Positions 22,375 through 33,998 of a stretch of 64,000 nucleotides of DNA are shown piece after piece; position 1 is the stretch's first letter; each line of letters starts with the position of its first letter. This DNA comes from Sporothrix humicola. Taxonomy: Eukaryota; Ascomycota; Sordariomycetes; Ophiostomatales; Ophiostomataceae. The stretch spans positions 62,001-126,000 of the forward strand of contig WNYE01000099.1 of the NCBI GenBank assembly GCA_021396245.1. The letters run 5' to 3'. The notes beneath the pieces are model-generated. The model was not told where the DNA came from and searched no databases. It was given only the letters and a program-made list of their open reading frames with translations. A program made the translations under genes and the position numbers.

Positions 22375-24456
22375 ATGAGAACGGGTCGACATCTCGAGAC
22401 ATACACTCCTTTCACTTCGTTCCTGACGTTGACTACCGTTTTTACTTTGACTCTCTTTTCTTCTGTCGTCTCGGCCTCTGTTATTCGCGGCGTTGACGTC
22501 GCTCGCTCTTCTTCTTCGTCACATTCTCCTCCATCCTCTCGAGGCCTGCCATCGCCTCTCACCAACCCAGCCTATCTTCCAGCCCAAATTGGCGGCATCG
22601 TCGGCTCGTACGCGTTCTGCCTGGTGATTGTCGCCGTCTCTCTTCTTTTACTGTCAAAACGCCGCCGCGAACACCTCCAGTCCGGCGAAGAGTTCGACTT
22701 CAACGCCCCCGAGTTCCAGTTCGAGTACGCGTCCCAGCAGCTCCCCGAGACGCTGCAGCTCCAGGACAGCGTCGTGCCCTTTGCCGTCAAGAGCCCGACC
22801 TTTTTCGGCGCCAACTTTTCGTATCCGGGCGGTCTACAAGGAGCCAACAACGGGGGTCCAGCATACCCTGCATCTGTTATTTCAAATCCCGTCCCCGGCT
22901 ACGCACCCTCGGTGACGTCTGGCAACTTTCCCGTCTACAACGGCACCGGCAGCCCCATCAGCCCGACCGAAACACACGGCGGCACCATTGTCTCGTCGCT
23001 ACACGCCAAGGGCAATCTGTACCTGTCGGCATCCTACGCGTCGAGTTTTCGAGTTCCGGGAGTAGATCCGTCTGTCGACCAAGAGATTGTCACCGCCGAC
23101 CGCGAAATGGCGCAATCACAGCTCGAGGAGATGTACAAGTACGTGATGGAGCAGGAGGAGGCCAAGGCGAACGGCGTTGTGCTGGAAGGGCCGCCCCTGC
23201 CGCTGAGCCCGCAGTCGGGCAACAACAGCACCAGAAGCAGTCCTGTCGTCCCGCCCGGCGCCAACGTCGGCTTCAACAACCCGCCGCCGCCGTCCATCTA
23301 CAATCCAAACCACCGCAAGGACGAGTCCACGGCGTCGTCGACGGCCACCCTCCTGAAAAAGGAAAAGTCAAAGAAGCCGCTGAGCCTCAACCTGAGCAAA
23401 GACAAGAATGTGGACGGCGGGGAAAAGACGTCCCGCACGTCCTCCATCCTGTCGGCGCTCAAGTCGCCGCGCAGCAAGAAGAAGATGCAAGGCATCAGCA
23501 TCTCGTCGCCCATCATGACGCCCATGTCCGGCACGTTCCCGCGCTTTGGCGCCCCGACAGGCAACGCTCCGTACGGCTATGGCAACGGCGGCGGCTACGC
23601 CGAGGCCGAGGAGATGAACACCATCCCGCCGCGCCACTATGCGCCGGCAGCACCGCCCCCAGTCCCGACTCTCCAACAGCCGCAGCCAAGGGAGCAACAG
23701 CAAGTTCAACAGCAACCAACTCCTGAAACGTCGCCGTTGAGCACCCTCAGCATTGACGAGCGTCTGGGTGCCACGATCGTCAAGAAGAACAATCTGCCGC
23801 CCGTCAACACAGGCGCTGCCTCTCGGGATGGACACGCCCGCAATCTGTCCTTGACGACATCCGTCGACCCCCGCGACCCGGACTCGGCCATCTCCGCCCA
23901 GTCCGCCACCACCGCCGTCTCCAACAACTCGGGCGACTCGTCCGCGCCGCTGGTGGGGCTGCCCACCTCCCCCAAGCCGGGCGTCAACCGCTTCCCGTCG
24001 CTGGCCAGCCTGCCCGCCTCGCCGCGCTCGACAAAGACGACCTTCTTCAACAACAGCAATCAACCGTTGTCGCCCACCGGCGTCGCCTTCGCGTCGGCCT
24101 CGCCCGTGTCGACCGTCTCCGGTCTGGGCCGGAGCAACGCCCCGTCGGCTGTCCGCACGGGCGGCGGTCTCCCGCTGCGCGCCTACGAGCCCAGCATCAC
24201 GTCCCCCTCGTTTGCCACCCACAACCAGACCAAGCAGACCGTTTTCGAGCGGGCCCAGCCGCTGTCGCCCGGTCTCAACGGCCAGCAGACGCCGTGGACG
24301 GGCGCGCCCGTGCCGTACACGCCGTACCAGCCCTTCTCGCCCGTCATTCCAATGACGCCCAGTCTGGTGACAAAGGCCGACCGCAAGCGGATGCGCAGGC
24401 TGGAGCCAAAGACCCCGACAATGGAGATGGTGAGGAGTACAGAGGATTTGTGGTGA
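22375..24456 (+). CDS. Single-pass membrane protein with long disordered tail, unknown function
   Basis: A single exon of 693 aa when started at the ATG at 22375 (context CATCATGAG); the frame is open further upstream, but that part is CT-rich leader-like sequence. Residues 1-35 look like a signal peptide ending near the SASVIRG region. A short Ser-rich extracellular segment precedes a transmembrane helix at about 70-95 (GSYAFCLVIVAVSLLLLS), followed by a basic stop-transfer KRRRE. The rest (about 600 residues) is Pro/Ser/Asn/Gly-rich and probably cytosolic, with a conserved-looking acidic patch EEFDFNAPEFQFEY right after the membrane and a Lys-rich stretch at about 320-380. The topology resembles fungal cell-surface sensors or signalling adaptors, but I recognise no family. 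An unusual hairpin array begins 3 nt after the stop. Confidence 0.8.
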   Translation: MRTGRHLETYTPFTSFLTLTTVFTLTLFSSVVSASVIRGVDVARSSSSSHSPPSSRGLPSPLTNPAYLPAQIGGIVGSYAFCLVIVAVSLLLLSKRRREHLQSGEEFDFNAPEFQFEYASQQLPETLQLQDSVVPFAVKSPTFFGANFSYPGGLQGANNGGPAYPASVISNPVPGYAPSVTSGNFPVYNGTGSPISPTETHGGTIVSSLHAKGNLYLSASYASSFRVPGVDPSVDQEIVTADREMAQSQLEEMYKYVMEQEEAKANGVVLEGPPLPLSPQSGNNSTRSSPVVPPGANVGFNNPPPPSIYNPNHRKDESTASSTATLLKKEKSKKPLSLNLSKDKNVDGGEKTSRTSSILSALKSPRSKKKMQGISISSPIMTPMSGTFPRFGAPTGNAPYGYGNGGGYAEAEEMNTIPPRHYAPAAPPPVPTLQQPQPREQQQVQQQPTPETSPLSTLSIDERLGATIVKKNNLPPVNTGAASRDGHARNLSLTTSVDPRDPDSAISAQSATTAVSNNSGDSSAPLVGLPTSPKPGVNRFPSLASLPASPRSTKTTFFNNSNQPLSPTGVAFASASPVSTVSGLGRSNAPSAVRTGGGLPLRAYEPSITSPSFATHNQTKQTVFERAQPLSPGLNGQQTPWTGAPVPYTPYQPFSPVIPMTPSLVTKADRKRMRRLEPKTPTMEMVRSTEDLW

Positions 24457-24459
24457 GGA

Positions 24460-24594
24460 GGGCATGCCGAAGGCGTGCCCGAGAGAGATATCGCGGAAGG
24501 CGATGATCGCCGGAGGCGATAGATGGCCGGAGGCCATATGAACCGTCGGAGACGATGTCAATGCGCCGCAGGCGATATAACCGCCGGAGGCGGT
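24460..24594 (+). repeat. Array of seven short palindromes (mini-hairpins) behind a stop codon
   Basis: Seven units of about 15 nt are spaced 16-30 nt apart (17-19 in the last five). Each has two complementary arms around a three-base loop, usually GGA. Perfect examples are ATCGCC-GGA-GGCGAT at 24506-24520, ATGGCC-GGA-GGCCAT at 24523-24537 and ACCGCC-GGA-GGCGGT at 24580-24594. The first, at 24460-24480, has a 9-bp stem with one G-T pair and a GAA loop. Units at 24490, 24542 and 24561 keep most pairs with single mismatches. Stem sequences differ between units, yet both arms change together. The last three units also share 19-bp spacing. It falls in the 3' UTR of the preceding gene. Confidence 0.85.
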
Positions 24595-27500
24595 GTCAAT
24601 GAAAACAACTTACTCTCTTCCCTCCTCGCCTCCGGGTGGGTGGGCGGGGGAGGCTGAGGACTGCAATCCTAGACGAAGGCATTTTGAGGAGAGAGTAGAT
24701 GGTGTAGACGCTGATGGTTATGCTTCATGTTGATGTTCTTTCGTTTTTTTTCTTCTCATTTCTCAGACCATGTCTGTAGCCACTCGGCATTCTTTGTTTT
24801 CTTTTTCATTTCTTCTTCTCTTCACGGTACTTACTTTTATTTCTTCTGTTTCTGTTGTCATTGCTTAGAATACCAAACACTGTTTTGTTTCTGTTTATTT
24901 TACTTACTGTTGCTCGACGTCCCCAATGGACTGAAGAGTATTTTGTCGATATTTAAATTGATTTTATTAAATAAATTGTTGATTAAGAGTGCCAACACTT
25001 GTCGAGAATGATTGCAAAGTGAAAAGGAGACCGATCTGTCATTGGACACATTTGTTGACGTTGATATGGTGTGGCACATAATTTATCCGTGATCAACGGT
25101 CACCATCTGAACTGTAGGAGTACGTCGTGGGCATCTTCAATTCTTCCAATCTTCCATCGGCTTTACAGGTTCTGCCCAGACTTTTATCGAATTTCATCGG
25201 ATTCATGGAACTCTTGGTTGAGGATCGAATTGTCGCATCCGCGCATGGACGGCAAGAATGGGATTCTGCTGTCGCTTTCACACAACACACAACCCCCTCT
25301 GTTTCGGATGCGTTTGAAACGCGGCAGCGATTTCCGTGCAGCGGCAACGACAGATTCGACTTTTGTAGAGAGACTCGCCTTTTGCAGACTTACTTTGCAT
25401 GTGCACATTTTCGCATTTCCTCTGCTGCACCTTGTTCAGCCTACTGCAGCACATCACCATCCCTGAGTGGAAAAACGGAATAAAATAAACATTGTCAACA
25501 CCCACACGCACTGTGGACGTATTAGGAAACTCGGCTCCGTTATCCGTCTTCCATCAGCCTGTCATCACGGACCGTAATTTTTCTTCTTTCTCACGGAATA
25601 TGGAGCCCGGTGCCGCAATTGATTGCAATGTCGCCGTGCCTCAGTCGTGGACGCAACACAGCCTGCTGGTGTTCTGACGTATGTCGGGACTGACAAAGAC
25701 AAACGGGGCCGGCGACGTCAACGTCCGTCACAGCAGGTCGAGCATCCCTTTGCACAAGCAAAATCTTGGTCTTTTGCCACACCGAACAAAAGAACACTGG
25801 CAGGAACGCACCAAAGCTGCACCAAAGAGAGTCCCGCCTCCTGAACAGCCCAATGTGGCGCGCCAGCGTGCTCTCTTTTCACTCTCTCTTTTTCTCTTTT
25901 GTCTCTTGTTTCTCCTATTTGTTTTGCTCGTGTCTCACTGGAAGATACCGGATGGCGTCGAAAAGCGTCGCGACTAACTCTTTGTAGTCTTTATTTTCGA
26001 TCTCTCCCACTCTCTCATCATGTCCAAGTGAAGAGACCGCCTCTCGGGGATCGTGGCCGGCCCCAATTTTCCCTCTTTTCTCGTGTGTTTTTGTGTGCAT
26101 TTTTCTCTTTCTCAGTGGCCCTGCTCAGAGGTTATCGTTTGTGGTGCTTTCTTTCGTTCTGTTTTTGCTGTCTTTCTTTGCTTTTTCCTGCCAATTCTTC
26201 TCTCTCGTCTCGTGTTGTCTCTCCTCCGCGTGGCATTCTTTCCGTTTTATTGTCTCGCCTCTCGTCTATTCTTTCTCTTTCTCTTTCTCTCTGAATCCTT
26301 TGTCTCTGTCTTGGCCACTATCCCTCCCGAGCCACATGGCAGAGTCTGGAGCAGTCGGCGTATTGGGTGTGTGGTGGGCGCCGGACGCTATCTCAACCGC
26401 TACACCACCACAAGAAGCACCACCACCACTGTAGACACTGTGCGCCCGCCCCTGCCAGCACACAGTACGGATAGCCCCAGCTTTTTTTGCTCTGTCGATC
26501 CGCTAAACAGCTGATCCTTGCGGGATTGGGACTGCAACAGCAACGGCAGCGGCACTTTGCTTTTAACAGCAACGACATTCAATCGCCATTGACGATCGGT
26601 GTTGAAATTGATACTCAAAATTGGGAATTGCATTTGATTGCATCCATCTGTAAAGTCGCATCGTTGTTGGTGACGGCCAGCAACGACGACGTAAACGTAG
26701 CCGTGTTCTGTATCTTCCAGGCGGCTAGTGCTGCTATTCGCGTATTCGCTTCTTGTTCGGGCGTGCTGCGCTGACTGTGTGCACTATCCACAACGCGGGC
26801 CAGGCAGGCTCTGCACAAACTTGTGTACGACGTACGGTGTGTACGATCAATAAAGCCGGGCTGTTTGTGGTGGCCATCTGCGTTCCTGTCCTGTCCCTGT
26901 ATGTCGTATTTCGTCCCCTGCCTGTCTCTCCCTTTGGAGTATCGGTGGTCTGGATCGCTGTGGCGGTTGGGACCCACTCTGGAACACAGAGTCGGGTCGT
27001 CTCTGTGAGGGTCTCTGTTTCCTTTCTCTTTCATTCCTCAGCCATATCGGCCTGTGTCACTTTGTCGTCGATACGCCCTGGATGATAGGGAAAAGAAAGA
27101 AAGAAGAAGCGAGAACTAAGACAAAAAATTTGGCCCCCAAAAGAAAACGAACGAAGGGATGTCGCGTGGCAGGTGTTGTTGTTTTTCCAAAAGAAAGTCG
27201 AGAAGGCACTGCAGCACCCTGTCACGACCCTGGGCAAGTCAATTTTCACCTCTTTAACAGAGAGTATTCCCCACTTTCTTCGGCTGCGCACATGGCAGTC
27301 CAGTCGTCGTCGCAGTCAAGAGTCACTGGATTTCCGATTTTCGAGTACACAAACATCAACTCTCGTGTCTCACAAAACTATCGCCGGCTTGGGGCTGGAC
27401 TCGTCACACTCGAGAAGCTTGACGGGAAGCTTGACGAAAAGCGTCAATTGTGAAGCATGGACAGTTATTTTGTTAGTTTCGTGTCTTACGAGGTCACGAA

Positions 27501-29188
27501 CTTTTTGAGATTTTTAGCTCCTCCTTTGTTGATTGTCTCTCATTTCCAGAGAGGTCCCAGAGCACTGGGTGCTGCGTGCGATGCCGCAAAAAATGAAAAC
27601 GATAAGCGTTAACTTAGGTGACGTTGGCGACTTGTGATTTGCGCTTGCACACTCGCTGGCGCACTGTGCGGGACACGGCCTGCACTCTCTCTGCTAGCGC
27701 ACTCTAACGCCCTCGAGCCCCACTGATACGTCTTTGTCCCGTCATTCTCCCGCCAATTCGCAAGTACTCTTTGGTCCTCGCTGCGCTCGCTGTCGCTGTT
27801 CTGTTTTGCAGCACCTCCAACAGCCCGCATTGATGGAACGATTCCTTGAAACTGTGGGCTGATCGCGCTATAACAAGTAGTGGCCCCCCAATTATCCCCA
27901 TACCGCTGTGCGGTCCTTCCTTCCACATTTCCCTACGTTGTCAATTGTTCCTTCCCTCCTCTGGTCCTTTCCCTCGAGGCCTCGTACGACTTCTCCTTTT
28001 CTGCCTCCTTTTGCTGTCTTTTTACACGCCCCCCAAGCACTGCGAGATCGAATTGACCCGCTAAGACGACGTCAGGAACAGCGATTCGAGATTCAAACGA
28101 ACGACGAGCGGGGGGAAGCAAAAGCGACCCAAACCACACCCCTGTCTCCTTGTCTCTCTGTGTCAATTGCTCTGACTTCTAACTGACGGCAACTTCCTTC
28201 TAATTGACGGCACTGTGTAGGCTCGGCTGTTACTGCCTGTTACGCCTGTCGGGCCTGTCGAGACCTGTGACGCTCTTGCGCTTGCCCGGCCAGTTACTGT
28301 GACTGTTACTGATACTGCTCAAACCGTTGGAACCCACAGGCACCAGGCCCGCGCTAACAGCGTTTTGCAGGAGACGCCGTTCCAGCCCCAGCAAAAAAGG
28401 CCAAAAAAGCCCAGAAAAAGGTCGAGACTACTGAAACCGACCAACCAGAGACGCCCAGGCACGCCAGGGGGAACACTGTTCCGCTTTCCTCCTCTGCGGC
28501 GTCGTCCATTTCCTTCTCTCTCCCAGTCTCCTCTCCGTCTCATCCCATCCTCCACCCGACACGGGACTCCCACAATTTTCTCGAAATCCCAATCCTTTCC
28601 TGAAATCCCACATTCCCAGATTCCCACCCTTCTCCCATTGTCCTTTTTGTCGTTTTACGTTTTTGTCGGGAAAGTCGCACCACTTTCTTTCACACACCCC
28701 CTTCTTTACGACTCTTTTTCAATTCGAACCCAATTTTACGACGGAAAGAAAGGGAAATAACGATTAAAAAACGAACGATCGAATTACGGCTGCGGCCTGG
28801 ATAGACGAATAAACGAATAGACAGTCGACAACCGAGAGGCAAGGAGAGGAAAGGGGGACCCTCTTTCTCTGCCACTCCAACCTCTTGGACCGTTTGGACC
28901 GTGTCGGGTCAGGCCATTTTTCAAAAGACTCGACAGACTCGACAGACTGACCGACTCCGACAGGGACTTGTCTCCTGCACACTCCCAACTGAGCGAGAAA
29001 CGACCGTACGATCCGACGACTCGACGCTCTACCACTCTACCGCACTCGACTGATTCGATCTACTGCGTATTCGACCGATTCAATCAAGGCTCACACGCCT
29101 GACAGACCGCGCCGCGCGCGATCAGGCATACGCCTCGACTGAATACCCAGACAACAGTGTCTTGATCACAGCCAACAGCCAGGTTGCA
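24595..29188. other. 4.6 kb intergenic: 3' UTR and SRE1 upstream region
   Basis: T-rich 3' flank to about 25.0 kb, then mixed sequence without a credible gene. Purine-rich plus-strand sequence near 27.08-27.17 kb gives way to CT-rich sequence between about 27.9 and 28.7 kb. The last 400 bases before the SRE1 start are rich in the word cgac (short gacagactcgac-type runs). Several overlapping frames exist here but are compositionally leader-like. Confidence 0.45.
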
Positions 29189-32100
29189 ATGGCTGAACAG
29201 GAGGCTGACCCGGCCTTTGCGGGTCTCGAGTCTTATGATGTCTCGTCTGAAGTCGTTGGAGGCAGCCCAGTCACTGCAGAAGGTCTGCCAACAACGACCG
29301 CCGCAGACCTCTACGACATCAACTCTGCCCTCCAGCCCACCGTCACAGACGTCAAGGGCGAACGCGAACACTCGGCATCCTCCAGCAGAGCCAGCAACAG
29401 CGGAAGCAGCAGTGCCGGCAGTAATTCCCAGAAAAAGACCGCCACTCACAAAAAGAAGAAGACGAAAAAGAACAGCATCACCAGCAACGGCAGTTCACAC
29501 TCCAACTCGTCCGGCAACAGCCCCGTCACCTCCGGCCCGCCCAACCTCACCGCCTCCGCCAGCATCGGCCCCGATTCGCTCGCATCCAACTCGGCAACAC
29601 CATCCGCTGCTAGCAACTTCCTGTTCGACAACAACGGCAACCCGGCCGCCAACAACTGGGGCTTCTTCCAGAACGCCGGTGCCGGCATCGACCCGTCGGT
29701 TCTCCAGAACCTGCAGGGCTTCCAAAATCTCCAGAATCTCCAGAACCTCCAGGGCCTCCAGGGCGGCTTCAGCCCGTCCGCCTTCCCGAGCGGCTTCTAC
29801 AACCCGCAGTTCCAGTTCGCCGCCCAGCAGTGGGGAGCACCCAACATCGCGCCGCAGTTCACCGGCCAGCTCCCGCAACGGCCACGCGTCGACTCGCAAC
29901 AGTCGCAGCAGCCATCTGATCAAGAAGGCGGCGACATTCTCCAGCAGCAAGCGCAACAGCAGCAACAACAGGAGATTTTGCTGCGCCTGCAACAGCAAAA
30001 CTTTTTCCAGCAACAACAGCAACAATTCCAGCTGCAACAACTCCAGCAGCAGCAGGCACAAAATCAGGGCCAACAACAAGGCCAGTCCACCGGCTTCTCT
30101 CCACAAGGCACAGGCCAGGTCCGGCCAAATCTGGCACCCGAAGTCTTGTCGTCGCTCACCCTCGCCCAACAGGACGCACTCAAGAACATCGCCATGCCCG
30201 CCCATTTGCAATATCATTCCCCAAAGAGCGAGCCCAGCCCCCAGTCGAGTGCCGGCGGCGGCATTCCCTCGTCGCCCGATGCTGCCGACCCGACGTCCCG
30301 CAGTGGCAACTTGACTAGTGGCCGCAAACGCAAGTCGTCGGCCGACGACGATGACGATGATGATGACGATGATGAGGACGGCACCCAGCCCATCAAGAAG
30401 ACGGCACACAATATGATTGAGAAACGGTATCGCACAAACCTCAACGACAAGATCGCCGCCCTCCGCGACAGCGTGCCCTCCCTCCGCATTATGAGCAAGA
30501 GCGCCCGCGGCGAGGACACCACCGAAGACCGCGAAGAGCTGCACGGCTTGACGCCCGCCCACAAGCTCAACAAGGCCACCGTCCTCAGCAAGGCCACCGA
30601 GTACATCCGCCACCTCGAGAAGCGCAACAACCGTTTGCTGGACGAGAACGGCCAGATGCAGCAGCGCATAGCGGCGTTTGAAAAGCTCTTCATGCACGGT
30701 GCTCTGTCCAACGCCAACTCCATGAGCCCCATGGCCCAGCAGTCGCCCGTCGGTATGCAGTTCGGCACACCGGGCGGCCAGGCCGACCCTATGGCCGCGT
30801 TTATGGGCGCCACGCCGCTCGCCACACCAAGAGGCCCCGACCCGGCCGGCATGATCCCCGTCCCCGAAGAGATGAAGCGCATCCTGCAAGCACAGGCCGC
30901 CGCCGGCCGCCCCTACCCGGTACCACAACAGCCCTTCCAGGCCACGCCCGCCGTCATCCGCCAGCAGCAGATCCAGCAGCAACAACAGATGCAGCAGAAC
31001 CGATGGTCCACAGCGGGCCCCTACCTCGGGAAGATGATGGTCGGCTCGCTGGCCGGTCTTATGATCTTGGAGGCGGCCCGCGAACAAGAGTCCGACCCCG
31101 AGAACCCGCAAGGCCGCGGACTATTTGCTCTGCCGCTGCAGCTCCTGCGCCCGCTGGTGTCGACCGACGTCCACGTTGGCTTCGCTGGCTACTACTTCTC
31201 GACGGCCCAGGTCGTGTCCAATCTCAAGCTTATGCTGCTCATCGGCATGCTGCTGTGTGCCTTTGTGCCCTCCTTCTTCTCGTCGCCCAAGCCCGAAAAG
31301 TCAGAAAAGACCCAGCAGACACAACGCCTGTCGCCACAAGCCGCTCCTTCTTTGGCTTCGCCTATCCACATCCGCCGCAACGCCTGGCTCACCGCCATCC
31401 AGACCGTCTGGGTACCGCGCCACAACTTCTTCCTGGAAGCCGCCGCCCTCATCCTCAAGATGATGAAGCTCAGCATCCGCAACACCTTTGGCATCCAGGG
31501 CTACCAGATGCTGACTGGCCTCACCCAGGAACAGGAGACCGCCCGCGTCAAGGCATGGACCATTGCTTTGGATGCGCAGCTGGCCGGTGGCGACGTCGAG
31601 ATCAACGAAAGCCGTCTCACCCTCACTCTGCTTGCCTCGCACACCCTGCCTGATACCCCTCTCCGGCTCATGCTTAACGCTCTGCACATCCGTGTCCTCG
31701 TCCGCCACCTCGGCAAGAACGCCCTCTTTGACGCCGTCGCCGCACACTGGGCTCGCGGTAAGTGGAACGCCGCCCGCGAGCAAAATACGCTCGCCATGCA
31801 GCTCCAGCGCGACGGCAGCAGCGGAAAGGCTGTCAGTGGCCCCTCCCTGCAGGCCGACGACGAGCTCCCCTCGCATCTGGCCGCCCTGCTCGCCGAAGAG
31901 TGCGACGATGTCCTCAACGACGACGTCATCCAGCGCGCCTACAACCTGGCGTTTAACCGACCCACCACGTTTGCCGTGCCCGCCAACGCCGTCGACATGG
32001 ACGGCATGAACGCCGTTGTCGAGGACCCGGCCGTCCGTTCGCCGCTCGACGCAGTGGCCGCCTGGTTCTCTGCCCTTTCGGTGCACCGCATCCTCACCAA

Positions 32101-32839
32101 CTCGCTCGCCGCCGAGACTGACGAGGCCCAGACTGCTCTGGCGCCGTCCCTGTCGACCGAGCTCGACCTCGCCGCCAAGATCGCCCCCATCGGCTCCCAC
32201 GCCCAGGTGCGCGCCCTCGTCGCGCGTGCCGTTTTGGTCAACGAGAAGCGCGGCACTAGCATCGCCGTCGCCCTCCAGGCCCTGCGGCCCTCGCTCAACC
32301 CGGACAAGCACCCGCACTACTCGCACGGTCTGCCGCCCCTGATTGATGCACCGCTCACACCCCTCGTGCCCGACCGTGAAGCCCTGATGGCCCTGCGGTG
32401 TGCCATGGCCATTGCCCATTTGCAGAGATTTGCCGTCCCGCCGCAGGACGTCCTGGCGTCGGTTGATGCTGTCCTGCCCGGCGCCCAAAATGAGGTCTCG
32501 CTGCTGGCCTGCGCCGCCGCGTTCCGCCTCATGCTGGCCCTCCACTCCCACAAGGTCGCCGCCGAGGCCTGTGCCGTTTCCCTCGAACAGCTGGCCGGCT
32601 CGCTGCGCGTGTGGATTGGTGGTCCCGCGGGCGACCACGGCGGACTCGATGCTGGTGTGCGCCACAGCATGGTGCGCCGCTGCCTGGCGGTGACGCGCAG
32701 TGTTGTGGGCATGGACCACGACACGGGGTACGGGAGCATGAGCGAGGGCGAGGACAACAGCGTCGACGCCGAGGACTCTGACACTGAAGTCGAAGTCGAC
32801 CGTCCTTACCCCATCCTCGCCGAAGGCATTGCCGCATAG
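29189..32839 (+). CDS. SRE1: SREBP-type bHLH transcription factor (Sre1/SreA), membrane-anchored
   Basis: A single exon of 1216 aa from the ATG at 29189 (context GCAATGG). The N-terminal 390 residues are a Ser-rich and Gln-rich activation-type region with a polyGln tract at about 250-300, then an Asp run at about 384-397. The bHLH-zipper begins near residue 402 (HNMIEKRYRTNLNDK); the tyrosine in EKRYR is the SREBP hallmark that allows binding to sterol regulatory elements. A loop extended by an acidic insert separates the two helices, followed by a leucine zipper to about 500. Two hydrophobic segments at about 611-630 and 670-695 are the expected ER hairpin, and the remaining 500 residues correspond to the C-terminal SREBP domain (DUF2014-like). 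Fungal homologues are released by proteolysis under low sterol or oxygen. Confidence 0.93.
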   Translation: MAEQEADPAFAGLESYDVSSEVVGGSPVTAEGLPTTTAADLYDINSALQPTVTDVKGEREHSASSSRASNSGSSSAGSNSQKKTATHKKKKTKKNSITSNGSSHSNSSGNSPVTSGPPNLTASASIGPDSLASNSATPSAASNFLFDNNGNPAANNWGFFQNAGAGIDPSVLQNLQGFQNLQNLQNLQGLQGGFSPSAFPSGFYNPQFQFAAQQWGAPNIAPQFTGQLPQRPRVDSQQSQQPSDQEGGDILQQQAQQQQQQEILLRLQQQNFFQQQQQQFQLQQLQQQQAQNQGQQQGQSTGFSPQGTGQVRPNLAPEVLSSLTLAQQDALKNIAMPAHLQYHSPKSEPSPQSSAGGGIPSSPDAADPTSRSGNLTSGRKRKSSADDDDDDDDDDEDGTQPIKKTAHNMIEKRYRTNLNDKIAALRDSVPSLRIMSKSARGEDTTEDREELHGLTPAHKLNKATVLSKATEYIRHLEKRNNRLLDENGQMQQRIAAFEKLFMHGALSNANSMSPMAQQSPVGMQFGTPGGQADPMAAFMGATPLATPRGPDPAGMIPVPEEMKRILQAQAAAGRPYPVPQQPFQATPAVIRQQQIQQQQQMQQNRWSTAGPYLGKMMVGSLAGLMILEAAREQESDPENPQGRGLFALPLQLLRPLVSTDVHVGFAGYYFSTAQVVSNLKLMLLIGMLLCAFVPSFFSSPKPEKSEKTQQTQRLSPQAAPSLASPIHIRRNAWLTAIQTVWVPRHNFFLEAAALILKMMKLSIRNTFGIQGYQMLTGLTQEQETARVKAWTIALDAQLAGGDVEINESRLTLTLLASHTLPDTPLRLMLNALHIRVLVRHLGKNALFDAVAAHWARGKWNAAREQNTLAMQLQRDGSSGKAVSGPSLQADDELPSHLAALLAEECDDVLNDDVIQRAYNLAFNRPTTFAVPANAVDMDGMNAVVEDPAVRSPLDAVAAWFSALSVHRILTNSLAAETDEAQTALAPSLSTELDLAAKIAPIGSHAQVRALVARAVLVNEKRGTSIAVALQALRPSLNPDKHPHYSHGLPPLIDAPLTPLVPDREALMALRCAMAIAHLQRFAVPPQDVLASVDAVLPGAQNEVSLLACAAAFRLMLALHSHKVAAEACAVSLEQLAGSLRVWIGGPAGDHGGLDAGVRHSMVRRCLAVTRSVVGMDHDTGYGSMSEGEDNSVDAEDSDTEVEVDRPYPILAEGIAA

Positions 32840-33998
32840 GCAGGCACCCGTTCTCTTCTCTCTTTCTCCGTTTACTCTTCATGAAGCCCACGTCCTTGGT
32901 CATTTATCACTTCTTACTCTTTACTCTTTACTTTTTACTCTACATATTTATTCCCACTCGCTGCGCTATGCGTACTTACTTTTCTACATTATTACCCACC
33001 ACTCAACCTTATTTCTTATTTTCTATTTTCTATTGTTTACTCTTACTCTTTATTCACATACTCTCTCATTTCCTTTGTCCACTCATACTCTTTTATCTCA
33101 TTCCTCGACCTGTTCGATCTGCATCTGCATTATTTTCCTATGTCTTTTGTCATCTTATTTTGCTGTCTTATTATAGGAAGGGACGTTCTTGGGGGCCATT
33201 CATGGAGGGTTTTGTTTTTATCTGTCATTGTTACTGTCACTAGTATCATATTTTTCTACCAATGGGAAAGCACAAAAAAGGAAAGGGACGATGATGATTT
33301 CTCTTCTGTTTGCCTTTCTTTTTTGCCTTTCTTCTGTCTTTTATGACCATGCTCGGACTGCGGGCATCTGGTTTGGCGTTCTTTCTGCTTCTCTACAGTC
33401 GCATGTTTACAACCCATATATTGGAATTTAACTGTCTAAAGTTTTACTTCAAACGCTATTCATTTACTAAACCGAGTACTTGTTTATACAAATGATTCCA
33501 AAATACTGCATCAATGAGCTGGTGTGTGACCATCTTGGTGATCCTTGATAATTATGCGGAATTTGATGAGAGAACGTACTTCAGCTTGTCTAGAATTCTG
33601 TAGTTTCATTAAATGTTTTTTCTCATCAAGTCATTTTCAAATTGCAAACGACGGCCGACAAGGCTGCTGTCGTAAATGTAATGAAATATCTAGGTAGTCG
33701 TTCGCCTTCAGCCTTGTGTCAACCGGCCAGATGTCGATCACCGCCCACTAATAGACGCTGTGGGGCACTTTTGGCAGTGAGGAAGTTGATAAAATAGCAG
33801 TGGTCAATGACCGCCGTGTTTTTGTCACGTGAGTGCGCGACGCAGTGGAGTGAGCTCAGCTCCAGGGCACTCAGTGCTCCAATATGGCAGCGCGCCAGTG
33901 CATCCTCACAGAACGCGCTACAAGTGCACCGTGAACGGCAACAATTGGCAGTCGACAATTGACACACAACGACAACCGCACGTCGATGACCCGGCACC
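32840..33998. other. 1.2 kb intergenic: SRE1 3' end and SRS2 promoter
   Basis: T-rich 3' UTR-like sequence to about 33.5 kb, AT-richer DNA to about 33.7 kb, then a short GC-balanced promoter segment before the helicase start. No gene seen. Confidence 0.5.

Noticed and set aside
29495..31111. 538-codon minus-strand frame opposite SRE1
   Set aside because: Shadow of Gln-rich and GC3-rich coding sequence; Leu/Gly/Val/Ala-rich composition.
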